Source of the DNA: Intoshia linei
Taxonomy: Eukaryota; Orthonectida; Rhopaluridae
Assembly: GCA_001642005.1 (NCBI GenBank)
Contig: LWCA01000051.1
Location: 1 to 64,000, forward strand
Reading direction: 5' to 3'
Length of the DNA: 64,000 bases
Positions 53,713-64,000 of the stretch are shown here, piece after piece. The notes beneath the pieces are model-generated. The model worked only from the letters and a program-made list of their open reading frames with translations. It was not told the DNA's origin and did not search any database. How positions within the stretch are numbered: position 1 is the stretch's first letter; every line of letters starts with the position of its first letter. A program made the position numbers and the translations under genes.

Positions 53713-56700
53713 ATGTTTTATACCAGAAGTAGGCTTACAAACTTAATTTTTCATAAAGTGTCTCTTTTTTCGAAATTATGTTACTTTGTAAAATTTTCTT
53801 CTAAACCACACTTCATTCCTAAACAGCAACATATATTTAAACAAACAGACATTTACATCATGTATAAGGAAAATTTAGGAGACAAGTCTTTTAAGATAAA
53901 AAATGTTGCTCAACTAATTAGTTTCAAATCTATGATAACAAACGAACTTTTGGAAATTAAACAAATTTTTCATGATAATAATTTCCAATTGAAAGTGGCT
54001 GGAGGAGCAGTTCGGGATTTATTGGTTTCAAATTCTACTCCCCACGATTTAGATTTCGCTACTACTGCTACGCCTGCTGAAATGGTTGAAATGTTTAATA
54101 AATTGAATATACGAATGTTTAATTTCAATGGAGAGAAACATGGCACTGTTACCATTAGATATAAAGAAAAGGTAGAATAGCCGATAATTGAATTTGATTA
54201 ATTTTACAGAATTACGAAATTACAACACTAAGAATTGATCGACTTACCGATGGACGCCATGCAAAAGTTGAATTTATTACAGATTGGTATTATGACGCCC
54301 TTCGTCGCGATTTAACTGTTAATTCATTGTTCTTGGGTATATTTTTCAAATTTACAATAATACATACATCTTACAAGATTTTGACGGGAATATTCATGAT
54401 TATTTCAATGGAATTCAAGATATTGAAGATAAAAACATTCAATTTGTCGGAAACCCCAATAGTCGTATTCAGGAAGATTATCTCAGAATTTTTCGTTACT
54501 TCAGGTAAAAATGTATACAGACAACCAGATTCTTAAAATCTAACAAGTAAGTTAGATTTTAAGAGTTATCATAATTTAAAAATTTTTTAATTAATTTTTT
54601 TACTATTTAAAATGTCTGATTGGTAAAAACATATTACTAACCTCTTAAAGTATAATTTAAGCATTTTATTGATTGTGTTAATTATGTAGTTTGATATTTT
54701 CCATATTGTGGCAATCATATCATTTTTGTCTTGATTTATCTTTAATTTTTTAAAAGTTCATAGATGAGTAGATAGTTTAAAATTTTATTAATTTTCCCTA
54801 AATTACAATTACACGTTTCAATTCGTTTAATCCAGAAAGAATCCTTACGCACCGAGACTCCTCTTCGGGTCTCGAGTATGACAGGCTGGGATCGGGTTAA
54901 ATTGTTTCGTTATTAATAAAATTTAGTCACATTTTCTTATAATAATATTATACCTTATGCACTTTGATTGTATTATTAACTTTTTTATATAAAATGAAAA
55001 TACATTACAAATATGTTAATAACTTAAAAATGAAATTGATCAAACTTCCTATTTTTATTGAACGGAGTGTATCTGCTGGAATGTATTTATTAGCATTTTG
55101 TCATACTTTTTGATTACGTGCTTATTGTGTCCCATTTAAAGTTGTTAAAATATTAATGTATTGTCAAAATTATTATCAAATAAATTAATCGATATATTTA
55201 AGTGGTGTTACATTTTAAAATGGCATACTAAGAATTTTTTATTATTATAGCTAATACTTACGTTTCGTGTCCAATTTAGTGAAATTAAAAATTATGATCA
55301 TATCTCAAATGGTTGACCTACAACGTCATTAACTTAATTATTTGATCCCATTTTTGTTTAAATAGTATTGTCCAAAACACTTAACATTTCACTAAAATTA
55401 ATGAGAAATTTAAGTTTTAAAAATTTTGTATCGAATTTGTCTCATAGTTGGTGGTACTTGTCTAGTAATAAGCATAAGTTTTAAGTTGGAACTTCCAACC
55501 CCTCATGATACTTTTCAGAAAATCATTTTAAAAACCTAGAAAATTATGACTAGTATAAATTAAGCAAATTTTCAGTGATTAAAATAACTTTTAGATTTTT
55601 TTATCGACTTTGTGATGGTGAGAATCATAACAAAGAAAGTATTGAAGCTATAAATGACAATCGATCTGGAATTGAACGTAAGTATTTTATTTTATTTGTT
55701 GATATACAACGAGGTTGTATATCAACGTTTTTTCATAATTCGTCAAAATGGGTGACGCGATATATTTTGAAATTTATTTTAGTTTTTTATTGCAGATCAT
55801 ACATTCCAAAAATTACATTAAATGTTCAAAGTAACAATTGTCAACTCTTTCAAATATTTGATTTTTTTTCTAGAGTCGATTTATTAAAATTTAGAATTGC
55901 ATTTCGCGATTTTTTTAATGTATAGCCGTCATTTTAAGATTTCCCAATTTGATATATGAATTTTTGAGATTTGTCCTGCCACTACTGTTTATTAATAATC
56001 ATTATTAAATATTAAACTATGTATTTAGGAGTGTCCGGTGAACGAATTTATCGTGAAATTAAATTAATTCTTTCTGGTAAAAGATGGACAGATTGTCTAA
56101 TAAAAATGCACGAATGCGAACTTTTTAAATATATTGGTAAATTTATTATAATTTACATAAGGCTTCTCAAAATGGGCGATATCGCTATCAAGGGGCCGAT
56201 TTTAAAAATTATAAAAACTTTTTTTCTAAACTATGTAATTTACTTTTAAACTTTGAAGAAACTTCTTATTCTACTTTTTCATCATCATACCCGGTTGAAC
56301 GTGGATTCAGTGTTGTAATGAATTTATTGACCAAAAATAGGAATAGATTACAAATATTCGACCGTGAAGATTTCCGATTGATGTTGACTGACATAAAAAA
56401 TTAGTAGATCAATATTACATTTATTTTTCATATTTATTATTGGGGAGTAATTAATTTGTCAGTATTTCTTTAAAATAACTAAATTATTTAATTATAGTAT
56501 TACTGATATTTTTTAATAAAAAATTTTCTGTATTTTCAACATAAAATTGTTCTACGTTTGGTAACAAAATTAGAAGCAGTAGAGAAATTTCTTTTATTTT
56601 GTGTTGACGTAGGTTGAACGGTCATAAGGGCTTTCTTTAATTTTAACAATCTTGATAATAACGTTCCAGTTCGTAACAACTCATAATATATTTTAAAATA

Positions 56701-57597
56701 ATGTTGGAAAAAGAGGATAATTCCCTTAAGTGTTAGTAATTTGTAGTATTAATAAGAGGTTTTTAAAAAAAATATTGGAAAAAGGATATTTTTCCATTAA
56801 GGGTTGGAAAATTAGATTTTTTATTTGTGGTTTGATGAAGTATATTAAAAACTTTGTAAATATATCATAATCAGTTGAATCAAAAAAATTAATTAATAAA
56901 TAATTATTGAGTAAATTTTTAAATACATATTATACAACGTAGTCTAAAATGTTTTCAAGGGGACGTTGAAAACATATATTGCTAAAAAGGGGGCGGTATA
57001 CCAAATGAGTTTGGTACCTCTGATTTACATTGTTAATAAATTTAATTCCATTTTGAGGTTTACCAAATGTAAATTTAAGCCATTTCAAAAAAGTATCGAA
57101 AACTTTGCCATCGAATAAAATCATGGAAATTACGAAATTGGTCTGTTTATTTGATTCTATAGATCAGGTTTTTAATTTTTAATCCCACTTTAATTGTTTA
57201 GGTTGAAATATTTAGAAATAGGTGTAAAATATCAAATTTTGAATACAAATTGCTATGCTTCATTATCGAATCAAAACTGACATTTTTTCAAGTTCCAGAA
57301 GAAACACAAATCAAAATTGCCAAAAATTACCTTGTTGATGATTCTAATGAAACCTCCCGCAAAATGATACAACAAACCTTGCTTTTTTATGGCAATACAC
57401 AAATTCACATTATCGATGAATGGAAAATACCAAAATTTCCTGTAACTGGAACAATGTTGCTCAACAAAAATGTAAAAAAAGGACCATTTGTAAAAAGTGC
57501 ATTAGATGAACTGAAAAAAATATGGAAAGATGAAAATTTTCTGTCCACATCCGATAAATTACTGCAACAATTGAACCCACAGTATATAATTAAATAA
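53713..57597 (+). CDS. TRNT1: CCA-adding tRNA nucleotidyltransferase (TRNT1)
   Basis: Adds CCA to tRNA 3' ends. Exon 1 encodes a basic, aromatic N-terminus ([20 protein letters not shown]) that looks like a mitochondrial presequence; a second Met (MYKENLGDK) just before the core could start a cytosolic form. Core: [10 protein letters not shown] and [11 protein letters not shown] (motif A, DxD), [42 protein letters not shown] (motif B), then [20 protein letters not shown] (EDxxR). Later exons: [47 protein letters not shown] joined to [14 protein letters not shown], and finally [13 protein letters not shown]. Introns of about 40 nt alternate with two near 1 kb (54507-55590 and 56139-57056), the latter holding hAT debris. 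All catalytic motifs are intact. Confidence 0.95.
56258..56404 (+). pseudogene. hAT transposase C-terminal fragment (ZBED5-like) in TRNT1 intron
   Basis: A plus-strand frame reads [39 protein letters not shown] and RLMLTDIKN, then stop. This matches the hATC end of domesticated or transposon hAT proteins of the ZBED5 type (S-YP-E--FS, LL-K-RNRL). No upstream transposase frame is present, so it is a fossil. Confidence 0.7.
56548..56850 (-). mobile_element. Reverse copy of the 19296 hAT family (3' half) in TRNT1 intron
   Basis: Read in reverse it matches positions about 19510-19810: GAAATTTCTCTACTGCTTCT with the hATC part, ACGTCAACACAAAA and the subterminal CTTAAGGGAATTATCCTC and TTTCCAACCCTTAATGG words. 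Neither end of the element is intact. A preceding GGGGAGTAATTAATT at 56443 joins it to the TCAGTAT-type repeat seen at 42955. Confidence 0.65.
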
Positions 57598-57840
57598 ATT
57601 TGTTAATATCAAAATGTTGGTCTAATTTTAGTTTGTTTACTATTAGGTAATAGTGCAGTTCTTCTTAAGCTTTTTTAGATATCGTTTTATTAATTTTCTA
57701 TTAAAACGAATAACTATTATAATTAAAAAACTATTAGCCTAAAATGTAGGCCCTAAATTAACAATCAGGCAGATTAATACCAAATTTTAATAAAATTTGC
57801 AAAAAATGTACATATATTGACATATAGACAATTTATAAAT

Positions 57841-60800
57841 CTAATCTTGTTTCGTTTGGTGTATTTTCATATGAAGGGAAATTAAATTTGCCTCTTCGCA
57901 GCTGTAATCACATATAGTACAAGAATTTGATTTTTTTGCATTGTGGCACGAAATATGTTTAATGAAACCATAATTATTGAAACATAAATAAGGACATTTG
58001 CTACAAGTGTACATTTTAGAGTCAACAAGTGAATGTTTCTGCCGTTGAACGGTAGCATCGATTAAATTTTCTAGGGTATTATTTTTCATAGTATACAAGT
58101 AGTGCTTCTTTGCAAAATTATTCAAATGATCAATATTATCATTGATTAATTTCATTCTAACGTTAAATTCTTTATTGGGTGGATAAGGATAAACTTTCTT
58201 TTTAAAATTTATAATTTCATTTATTTTTTTATTTTCATTTTCTTGTCCGTTTAAAATAGACAAATCTGTTGAATCCATTCCATCATTCAATACGCTTGAA
58301 TCTTGAATACGTTTATTTTTGTAGTTACTAGAATGCACCGCAAAGTGTTGCACAAGATGTCGTTTTCTAGAAACCCAGTAATCGCACAACGTGCATTTAA
58401 CAAAATTTTCGCGTTTAACGTGAAATTGTAAGTGTTTGTAAAATGTATCCTTCATCTTCGTGTCATATGGACACTTTGTGCAATAATATATTTGTTTTGG
58501 GTGTTTATTAAATACACGAAAATTATCCTTTTGGGTTGTAGAATGTACATTTAAATGTAATAACAACTCGACTGAATCGTCTACAAAATATGGACAAAGG
58601 TGGCACCTGTAACGAGATAAAAATCTGATATGACTATTACAATGAATTTCCATTGCATTTTTATCAAAACCACGATAACCACACATGGTACAAGTGTAAA
58701 AATTGTTAAATTTTTTTAAATACCCGAGATGAGAATTTTGATGTTTTAAATTTGTAAATGATTTGGTTTTGGAATTGACTAAAACATTAGCAACATTCAA
58801 AGAATTAAAATTAATCATTTTAACGTTTAAATTATCTATAAAATTTTTTTCGGCAAATTTCCTATATATCCCGCTTTCACGAACACTTGAATGTACATTT
58901 TCTAAATGCAAATAAATTTTCCATTTTTTCCATTCACCAAAACTACACAATTTGCATTCGTAACGATACTTTTTATGCATAACGTATAAATGATTGTCTG
59001 CGAAATTATACAAATTTTGGTTGCAAATAAGACATTCATAACTTTGGTACCTTTTTACTGGAGAATCATTTTCAAAATTCGTAATAAACAAGTGCGCCAA
59101 ATATCCCTTTAATAAAACAGTCGGGGAATAAGTGACATATTCTTCAATAGATTCAAATTTAAATTCTGAATTTGCGTGACATTTAAGAAAGTGCGTGTCC
59201 ATTTTTTTAGAATAATAACATTTGAAAGGACAATAACTACACAAATACCTATTGCATTCCACGATTGTTGATTTTACACATTTTTTATTTGTACATAAAT
59301 GTTCCACAATTTGAATCAATAAATTAGATGCGTAGTTGCATTTAAAACACTGGTATGGCTGAGGACAGAGATTGTTTTTAGTTTTATCCAAAATACAATC
59401 ATCTGACAAGTTGTGTTGTTGGATGTGGCAGTTTAAGGCTTCTTTGTGAGTTTTATCGTTATTCATAGGGAGAATTGAATAGGCCAGTCTGCCGTTTTTT
59501 GAAAAAACATAACATTCTTGAAAATTAAATTCTGATTTCTTAGTCTAAAAAAAGCATAAATTATAATAATATTTAATAATATACTAATTGCATATTTTGG
59601 ATTTTTTCAGATATCTTATCATAATCATGCATAAATATTTCAGAGTGTTTTTTGTGTAAATGGTACTTTATATTCGCCTAAAATAAATCATTAAATTTCA
59701 AATTGAAAGATCTCATGAAGGTGGGAAACCAGAAAAACCAAGGGCGGTCTTCTAAGCAATTAGCAACCTTATTGAAAATGAAAAAAATGAAATTAGTTTT
59801 TTATCAGCATGGATGAACTTCAAATCAAAATTTAACCGACAAGACCGGTATATGTGTAACAGGAAGTTTTTTTAATCCGCCTACTGAATACATTAATATT
59901 TATTAAATTTTTATATAAAAACCTTTCCATATAAGAAATGTGTACAAAAACTACACTTGAACGTCATACATGCTTGATTTTCATTGATATGTTGAACAAG
60001 GGAATCTTTATTCTTGTGAAAGAATAAACAAGATTGACATTTAAACATGTACTTGTAATTAATTTGATTATATTTTTCCATTTTTACATTTGAAGCTTGT
60101 CGTAATTTGTCACATATAGATCGTTTAAAAGAAATGACGCCTTTGTATTTATTGGGAAAATTACACTTTCGACGATTTTTTAATTTCTGGAAAGTAGTTT
60201 TCGAAACTTGCAAACTTGATATTTTTCCATAGTTGTCATAAAAATTATTTTGTGCCTTATCTTGACTTAAATCCAACGAGTTTAATTGACAATCAAGAAT
60301 ATCAGTAATAGAGAATTTGGTGGGCTCTTTAATTTTTAATTTAATTGCAGTAAAATTATTTTTAAAAGTATCAGACGTAGAAACGATTGTTTCGGATTTA
60401 ATAGATTTGGAATGTATTTGTTTAATACTTTGCGAGTCACAAATTTGAAATGTATGAACGTTTGTATTTGATTGTTTGCGCAAGTTTGAAATTTTTTTAT
60501 TTAATTCAGTCAAAGATAAATTTGAGGTTTCAAATGAATCAATAAGTTTTGTTTCCGTATCATTCATGGCTCGACATAATATATTTTCTTGGTTAATATT
60601 AGTTTCCAGTTTTATAAATTTATGTGGAATAATTTCAGAGAAATCGTGTTGCAATTGACTATTTACATTATTCATATTTTGCAATTTTATAGATTCACCA
60701 CTATTGAAATGTTCATATAATGGTAAACCTTTCAAACTTTGATCATCATAAATACATTGGCTGTGGCGTTTACTGGCTATGGTATCTATGGTCTTAATGG

Positions 60801-60852
60801 GTGCTGAATATTTCATTTGTGTCATTTTATGCTTCAAATAAATGCAGTTCAA
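57841..60852 (-). CDS. Large C2H2 zinc-finger protein, about 900 aa
   Basis: Two long frames, 60852-59911 and 59466-57841, join through a middle exon. The finger FKCSFCTHFLYGK-ANIKYHLHKKH is completed only across the intron that starts near 59920, which shows they are one gene. The N-terminal 250 residues are Ser/Asn/Lys-rich without domains. At least ten C2H2 fingers follow, many of the form Y-C--C-Y plus 12-13 residues then H-3-5-H, for example YQCFKCNYASN, YTCTMCGYRGFDKNAMEIHC, YYCTKCPYDTKMKDTFYKHL and VKCTLCDYWVSRKRHLVQHF. The spacing resembles widely spaced REST/hunchback-style arrays, but I cannot name an orthologue. Likely a DNA-binding regulator in the nucleus. The stop is 243 bp from that of TRNT1, convergent. 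Confidence 0.85.
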
Positions 60853-62561
60853 TCCTTAAAATTGTTAGATTATCGCTCAATTGTCCAAAAAATATGTAGC
60901 ACTGGTAATTTGATTTGTCTGGAATTGAAAATTACAGGTCCACAGACAATAAGATCATGGTGATCGTGCTTAATGCCAATTTTTATAAGTTGAAATTTAA
61001 ATTATGTGCACTGAAACATGTAATTGTTGTATTGTTCTGAATTATTTTTCAATACATGCCACATATTTCGGTAAAATTAACAGTGACATGGATTACTTTT
61101 TTTAAATGATCAAATTAATACAACTTAATACTAATATTTTTATGATTTGACTCTAAAATGCACTTTGATTTAGTTTAGATTTCAATTTTGAACAGTGGTT
61201 CCCAAATTTTTTACTGTTGCAACGCGGTCAAAAATTTAGGTAAATATTTGGCGACACACCCAATATGTAAATTTTTTTTGACAATTCAAATCGATTTGCC
61301 CGAAAAATTTGACTGGGTTTTTCTGGAATAGTCTCCAAAAAAATGTGACATAATGTTAAAACATTATTAAAATGACTACAAAATTTTTGATATAATTATT
61401 TTTAATACAGTGGTTGTCGATTTAAAGCACACTTGTTTGTTTTTGGTAGATTTAAAAAGAAAAAAATATTAATTTCAACATTAAATACTAAATGGATACA
61501 TTTCTTATATTGCGGGTACTCTATTTCCTATTTAAATGTGAATTCTCATATTTTAATAATTTTGAAAAATTAAAAATAAAGCACATATTTATTTTAAACC
61601 ACAGCATTTATTGCGAGTTCTATTTTTCATATACATTATCTTTAGAAAATCTCGAAAACATTAAATTTAAAGTACGCTATTTTTCAGAAAGCCGTGGTTT
61701 AAATCGACAACCACTGTATATATAATATTTTTGATTTGTTTGAAATTGTTTATTGTGAAAACCTAAAAAAATGATCCGCTATTAGATCATCAGTAATCAT
61801 TTTATAATAAAAGTTAATACTATACAGTAAAATAAAAAATTTGTAATAATTAAGGGTTATTGAATATAATTTGTCAATAAGTTTGAAGAATATTCAATAA
61901 AGATATATGGGTGGAAATCTAATAAATTGAATAAATTCCTTCAAATTTTTTTTCATTTCAAATACAAATTTCAAAATCACTTTGTATATAATTTTAGTCT
62001 AAAACTACAACAAAGTATAAATTTGTTATTATCATTTTTATTACAATGTTGGTAAAATTTAACCGAAATGTTTTTAAAGTGCTAATTCCGTTAATTATTG
62101 ATACCAAATTGTTATTTTTTACTCACCAACAGCAGATACTAAATATACACCATCATATTGAAAAAGACAATATCGGTATTTACTATTTTTCTGAGATTGA
62201 AGCTATTTATGACAATTTTGAGGATTGTACTGTTTGTACTTTATTGTTAAGATTATACACACATTTTGTTTAATAAATTAAAAAATAGGATCATAAAATT
62301 GTTATTAAAATTCTTTACGAAAATGTTAACAAAATAAAATTAAGGTGGAATAATTTACTTTTAATTAAAAGGTAATGTGATATGAAGTGTCCACCGTTGA
62401 GAAAAGTGTGTGAACCCTTGGTTTGCACTTTATCAATGTATTTTTCATGGTTATGAGATTATTAATTTCGTCTTTTACCTGGTTTGATAAATATTACATA
62501 TTCATGTATATAGTGAAAAGGGGTTTTATTGTATTTACAATATACATTATAATATTCTAAA
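60853..62561. other. Intergenic, mobile-element ends
   Basis: No supported gene. A hAT-like end CAGTGGTTCCCAAATTTTTT starts at 61194 without a partner end, and a separate inverted-repeat element occupies 61408-61716. Two ORFs of about 75 codons in this stretch overlap the element or lack any recognisable pattern. Confidence 0.45.
61408..61716. mobile_element. Inverted-repeat element (309 bp), possible Tc1/mariner-type
   Basis: Begins CAGTGGTTGTCGATTTAAA and ends TTTAAATCGACAACCACTG: a perfect 19-bp inverted repeat. The flanks do not show an 8-bp duplication but both sides have TA next to the repeat, as in Tc1/mariner insertions. A similar single end, TTTAAATCGATAACCACTG, occurs at 43460-43478. 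Confidence 0.7.
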
Positions 62562-62810
62562 TTATAAATCTTTGTATGATAAATTGAAATGATTAAGCGT
62601 TTTCTTCAGTTTTTCGTAATTATGAGTTTTTGGTATTAATAATTCATTGTCTATTTTATTTTTGGGTGAAATTGTAGTTGAAATTGATTTTCTCTGTTTT
62701 TTTGGTTCAGGTTCTTGAAATTCATTATTTAAAACTTCGATTTGTAACTCTTTTTCTGGTGAGATCTTGATAATTTCTTGTGCTTCTTTTCTGATATTTT
62801 TCTTATCCAT
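62562..62810 (-). CDS. Small basic ORF or terminal exon, 82 aa
   Basis: ATG to stop frame reading MDKKNIRKEAQEIIKISPEK, a nuclear-signal-like PEPKKQRKS, and ending LKKTLNHFNLSYKDL. A good intron end (CTTATTTAG on the minus strand) lies 20 nt upstream, and the frame stays open to it (ADSDMDKK), so this may be the last exon of a gene whose earlier exons lie to the right. I could not link those exons. Not recognised. Confidence 0.4.
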   Translation of the reverse strand: MDKKNIRKEAQEIIKISPEKELQIEVLNNEFQEPEPKKQRKSISTTISPKNKIDNELLIPKTHNYEKLKKTLNHFNLSYKDL

Positions 62811-63046
62811 ATCCGAATCGGCTAAATAAGATAATTAAAAAAAATAAACAAATAAATTTAATACTGTAAAAAAGTTGAGAATTAATATTAAATTATTAAT
62901 AATGTGAGGCTCAGTCACCAAACAAAATATTGAACTATAATTTTAATTTAAGAAATTTCAAAATTATATAAAGCTTCTCCGTCTTGCATATCCAAAATTT
63001 TGAGTAATAAGGATAATTGATATACGTAAATGATAGTTTTATTCAG

Positions 63047-63168
63047 ATGACAGTGAAGATTATGAAGATGGCTCTGTTGCATTTGACACCTTTAACGAGT
63101 TTGTTGTTGCGAGAACATTAGAGTCTCTCTCGAAAGTTATTCATAACGTTAGGAAGATTGTAAAATAG
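63047..63168 (+). CDS. Possible terminal exon, 40 codons
   Basis: After TTATTCAG a frame reads DDSEDYEDGSVAFDTFNEFV, VARTLESLSKVIHNVRKIVK and stops. Composition (acidic stretch then amphipathic helix) is protein-like. No upstream exon on this strand could be joined. It might also be part of the unresolved right-edge sequence. Confidence 0.25.
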
Positions 63169-64000
63169 TTCAAAAAGAGTTCAGTCAAAAATTATATGTT
63201 ACAGAAGTATGTATAGAGGGATCATAGATTAAATACAGGTGTACCATTTAGAACGATGCACTTGTTAAAACATTTCATATTATGAGTGCACTGACGAAAT
63301 AAAGAACAAATCAACTGTATAAAAACAAGTTTGTTGTTAAACAAAGTTGAACACTAGGGGTGTGACCAAATTTTATAAATTAAGTCCTGTATCGGCAAAA
63401 GTTGTAATTGACTACTATCTGTCCGGCCATAAAGGACATGATCACTCCATAATTAGGAGTCACTTGTCCTATGCATGGTTCTCAGTGGTCATATTATCGA
63501 TGATAGCTGAGTCCTTATGGCTCCTTATAGCTGAGCCCCGGATGGAGAGTAGATAAAATATATAACTTCACAAAATGTATACTACTACACGATGTTCCCA
63601 GGGAATTAAATGTTATCATGACAAAGGATAAAAATAAAATGTTTGACTTTAAATCTGTGGTATAGTACGATATATCTTTTGGATTAGCGAAGATAAGCGC
63701 TTATTCATCAGGAGCACTCCCACACCTTTACACTTTCTTTGTAACTTACCTTGCATTCATGACAAATGTGGATTATTTGAACATGATTATTACAAGGGAC
63801 TCTGATACACAGTGTTATACTGATGGCCATACGTGTTGTGCGATATTTAAGAACACAAACGGTATTGCAAACTACTGGATATGTTGCTGATAAAATTATA
63901 GAACCCAAAAAGGACAAAAACAAATTGGTCAGATTCATTAACGAAACCAGACTTAATTTCAAATTCGACTCAGAAGACCTCTCAATGACTGAGGCAATAC
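63169..64000 (+). other. Right-edge stretch of different composition with a partial frame
   Basis: This part is visibly less AT-rich and lacks the usual A/T runs. From 63787 to the end a plus frame stays open for 71 codons, ending with TTGYVADKIIEPKKDKNKLV, RFINETRLNFKFDSEDLSMT and EAI at the window edge. Upstream, two other frames are also open for 40-60 codons, so either an exon or a decayed transposon is possible. Family not recognised; the window stops too soon. Confidence 0.3.

Noticed and set aside
54853-54874. Hairpin CGAGAC/GTCTCG considered as a tRNA or other structured RNA
   Set aside because: No D-loop, anticodon or T-loop consensus and no acceptor stem; a short stem alone does not support an RNA gene.
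57021-57056. A 26-nt intron in TRNT1 between a GIPNEF-reading frame and LPNVNLSHF
   Set aside because: Joining the exon ending at 56138 (FKYIG) directly to 57057 (LPNVNL) gives the family sequence in phase, so the extra exon and the tiny intron are unnecessary.
1-64000. CRISPR arrays, bacterial operons, phage or viral genes
   Set aside because: Introns, poly(A) signals and animal gene families throughout show eukaryotic nuclear DNA. The regularly spaced 29-bp units at 8417-10750 are contiguous degenerate tandem repeats without unique spacers.

Overview
The window is nuclear DNA from a small-genome metazoan, most likely an arthropod. It is strongly AT-rich, genes are cut by GT-AG introns that are often only about 30-45 nt long, and the gene set is animal: a homothorax/Meis TALE homeobox gene, a homologue of insect Ttd14, Mediator, Elongin C, UBR7, ASCC3, PRPF31 and the CCA-adding enzyme. 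I cannot fix the order from sequence alone. All functional calls come from reading translated exons by eye; no database search was possible.

Layout. 0-12.5 kb: Ttd14-like (+, 1779-4589) converges on a NUDT9-type ADP-ribose pyrophosphatase (-, 4621-6052). A repeat-rich stretch follows, then a GLD-2-type poly(A) polymerase (-, about 9559-12458) that shows up only when many short exons are joined. 13-21.6 kb: two tiny RRM-fold-like ORFs (13397, 14392), a small coiled-coil gene (14690-15097), MED6 (+, 15544-17050), a 56-codon ORF (-, 18066-18236), Elongin C (+, 18448-18913) and UBR7 (-, 18941-21579). 21.6-27.4 kb: gene desert with repeats. 27.4-41.2 kb: homothorax (+, 27438-38846), with long introns full of mobile elements, converging on a PPM1A/B-like phosphatase with a long tail (-, 38978-41190). 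41.2-45.8 kb: second desert. 45.8-60.9 kb: ASCC3 (+, 45817-52098), PRPF31 (-, 52121-53611), TRNT1 (+, 53713-57597) and a large C2H2 zinc-finger gene (-, 57841-60852). 60.9-64 kb: repeats, one small minus-strand ORF and an unresolved, less AT-rich right edge.

Two architectural features stand out. The recognisable genes form five convergent pairs with 22, 27, 31, 131 and 243 bp between stop codons, so several mature mRNAs probably overlap tail to tail. The mobile fraction is dominated by short non-autonomous hAT-type elements with 8-bp target duplications, many sitting inside introns (UBR7, MED6, homothorax, TRNT1), plus arrays of a roughly 29-bp motif that also occurs near the ends of the hAT family. 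Most genes are housekeeping: mRNA 3' end or poly(A) metabolism, splicing, transcription, tRNA maturation, ribosome rescue and ubiquitin-related chromatin. Homothorax and the zinc-finger gene are developmental regulators. I found no tRNA or rRNA genes and no CRISPR array. No wholly new system is evident; the most novel leads are the gene architecture, a possible homeodomain-less homothorax end exon and the RRM-like orphan pair.
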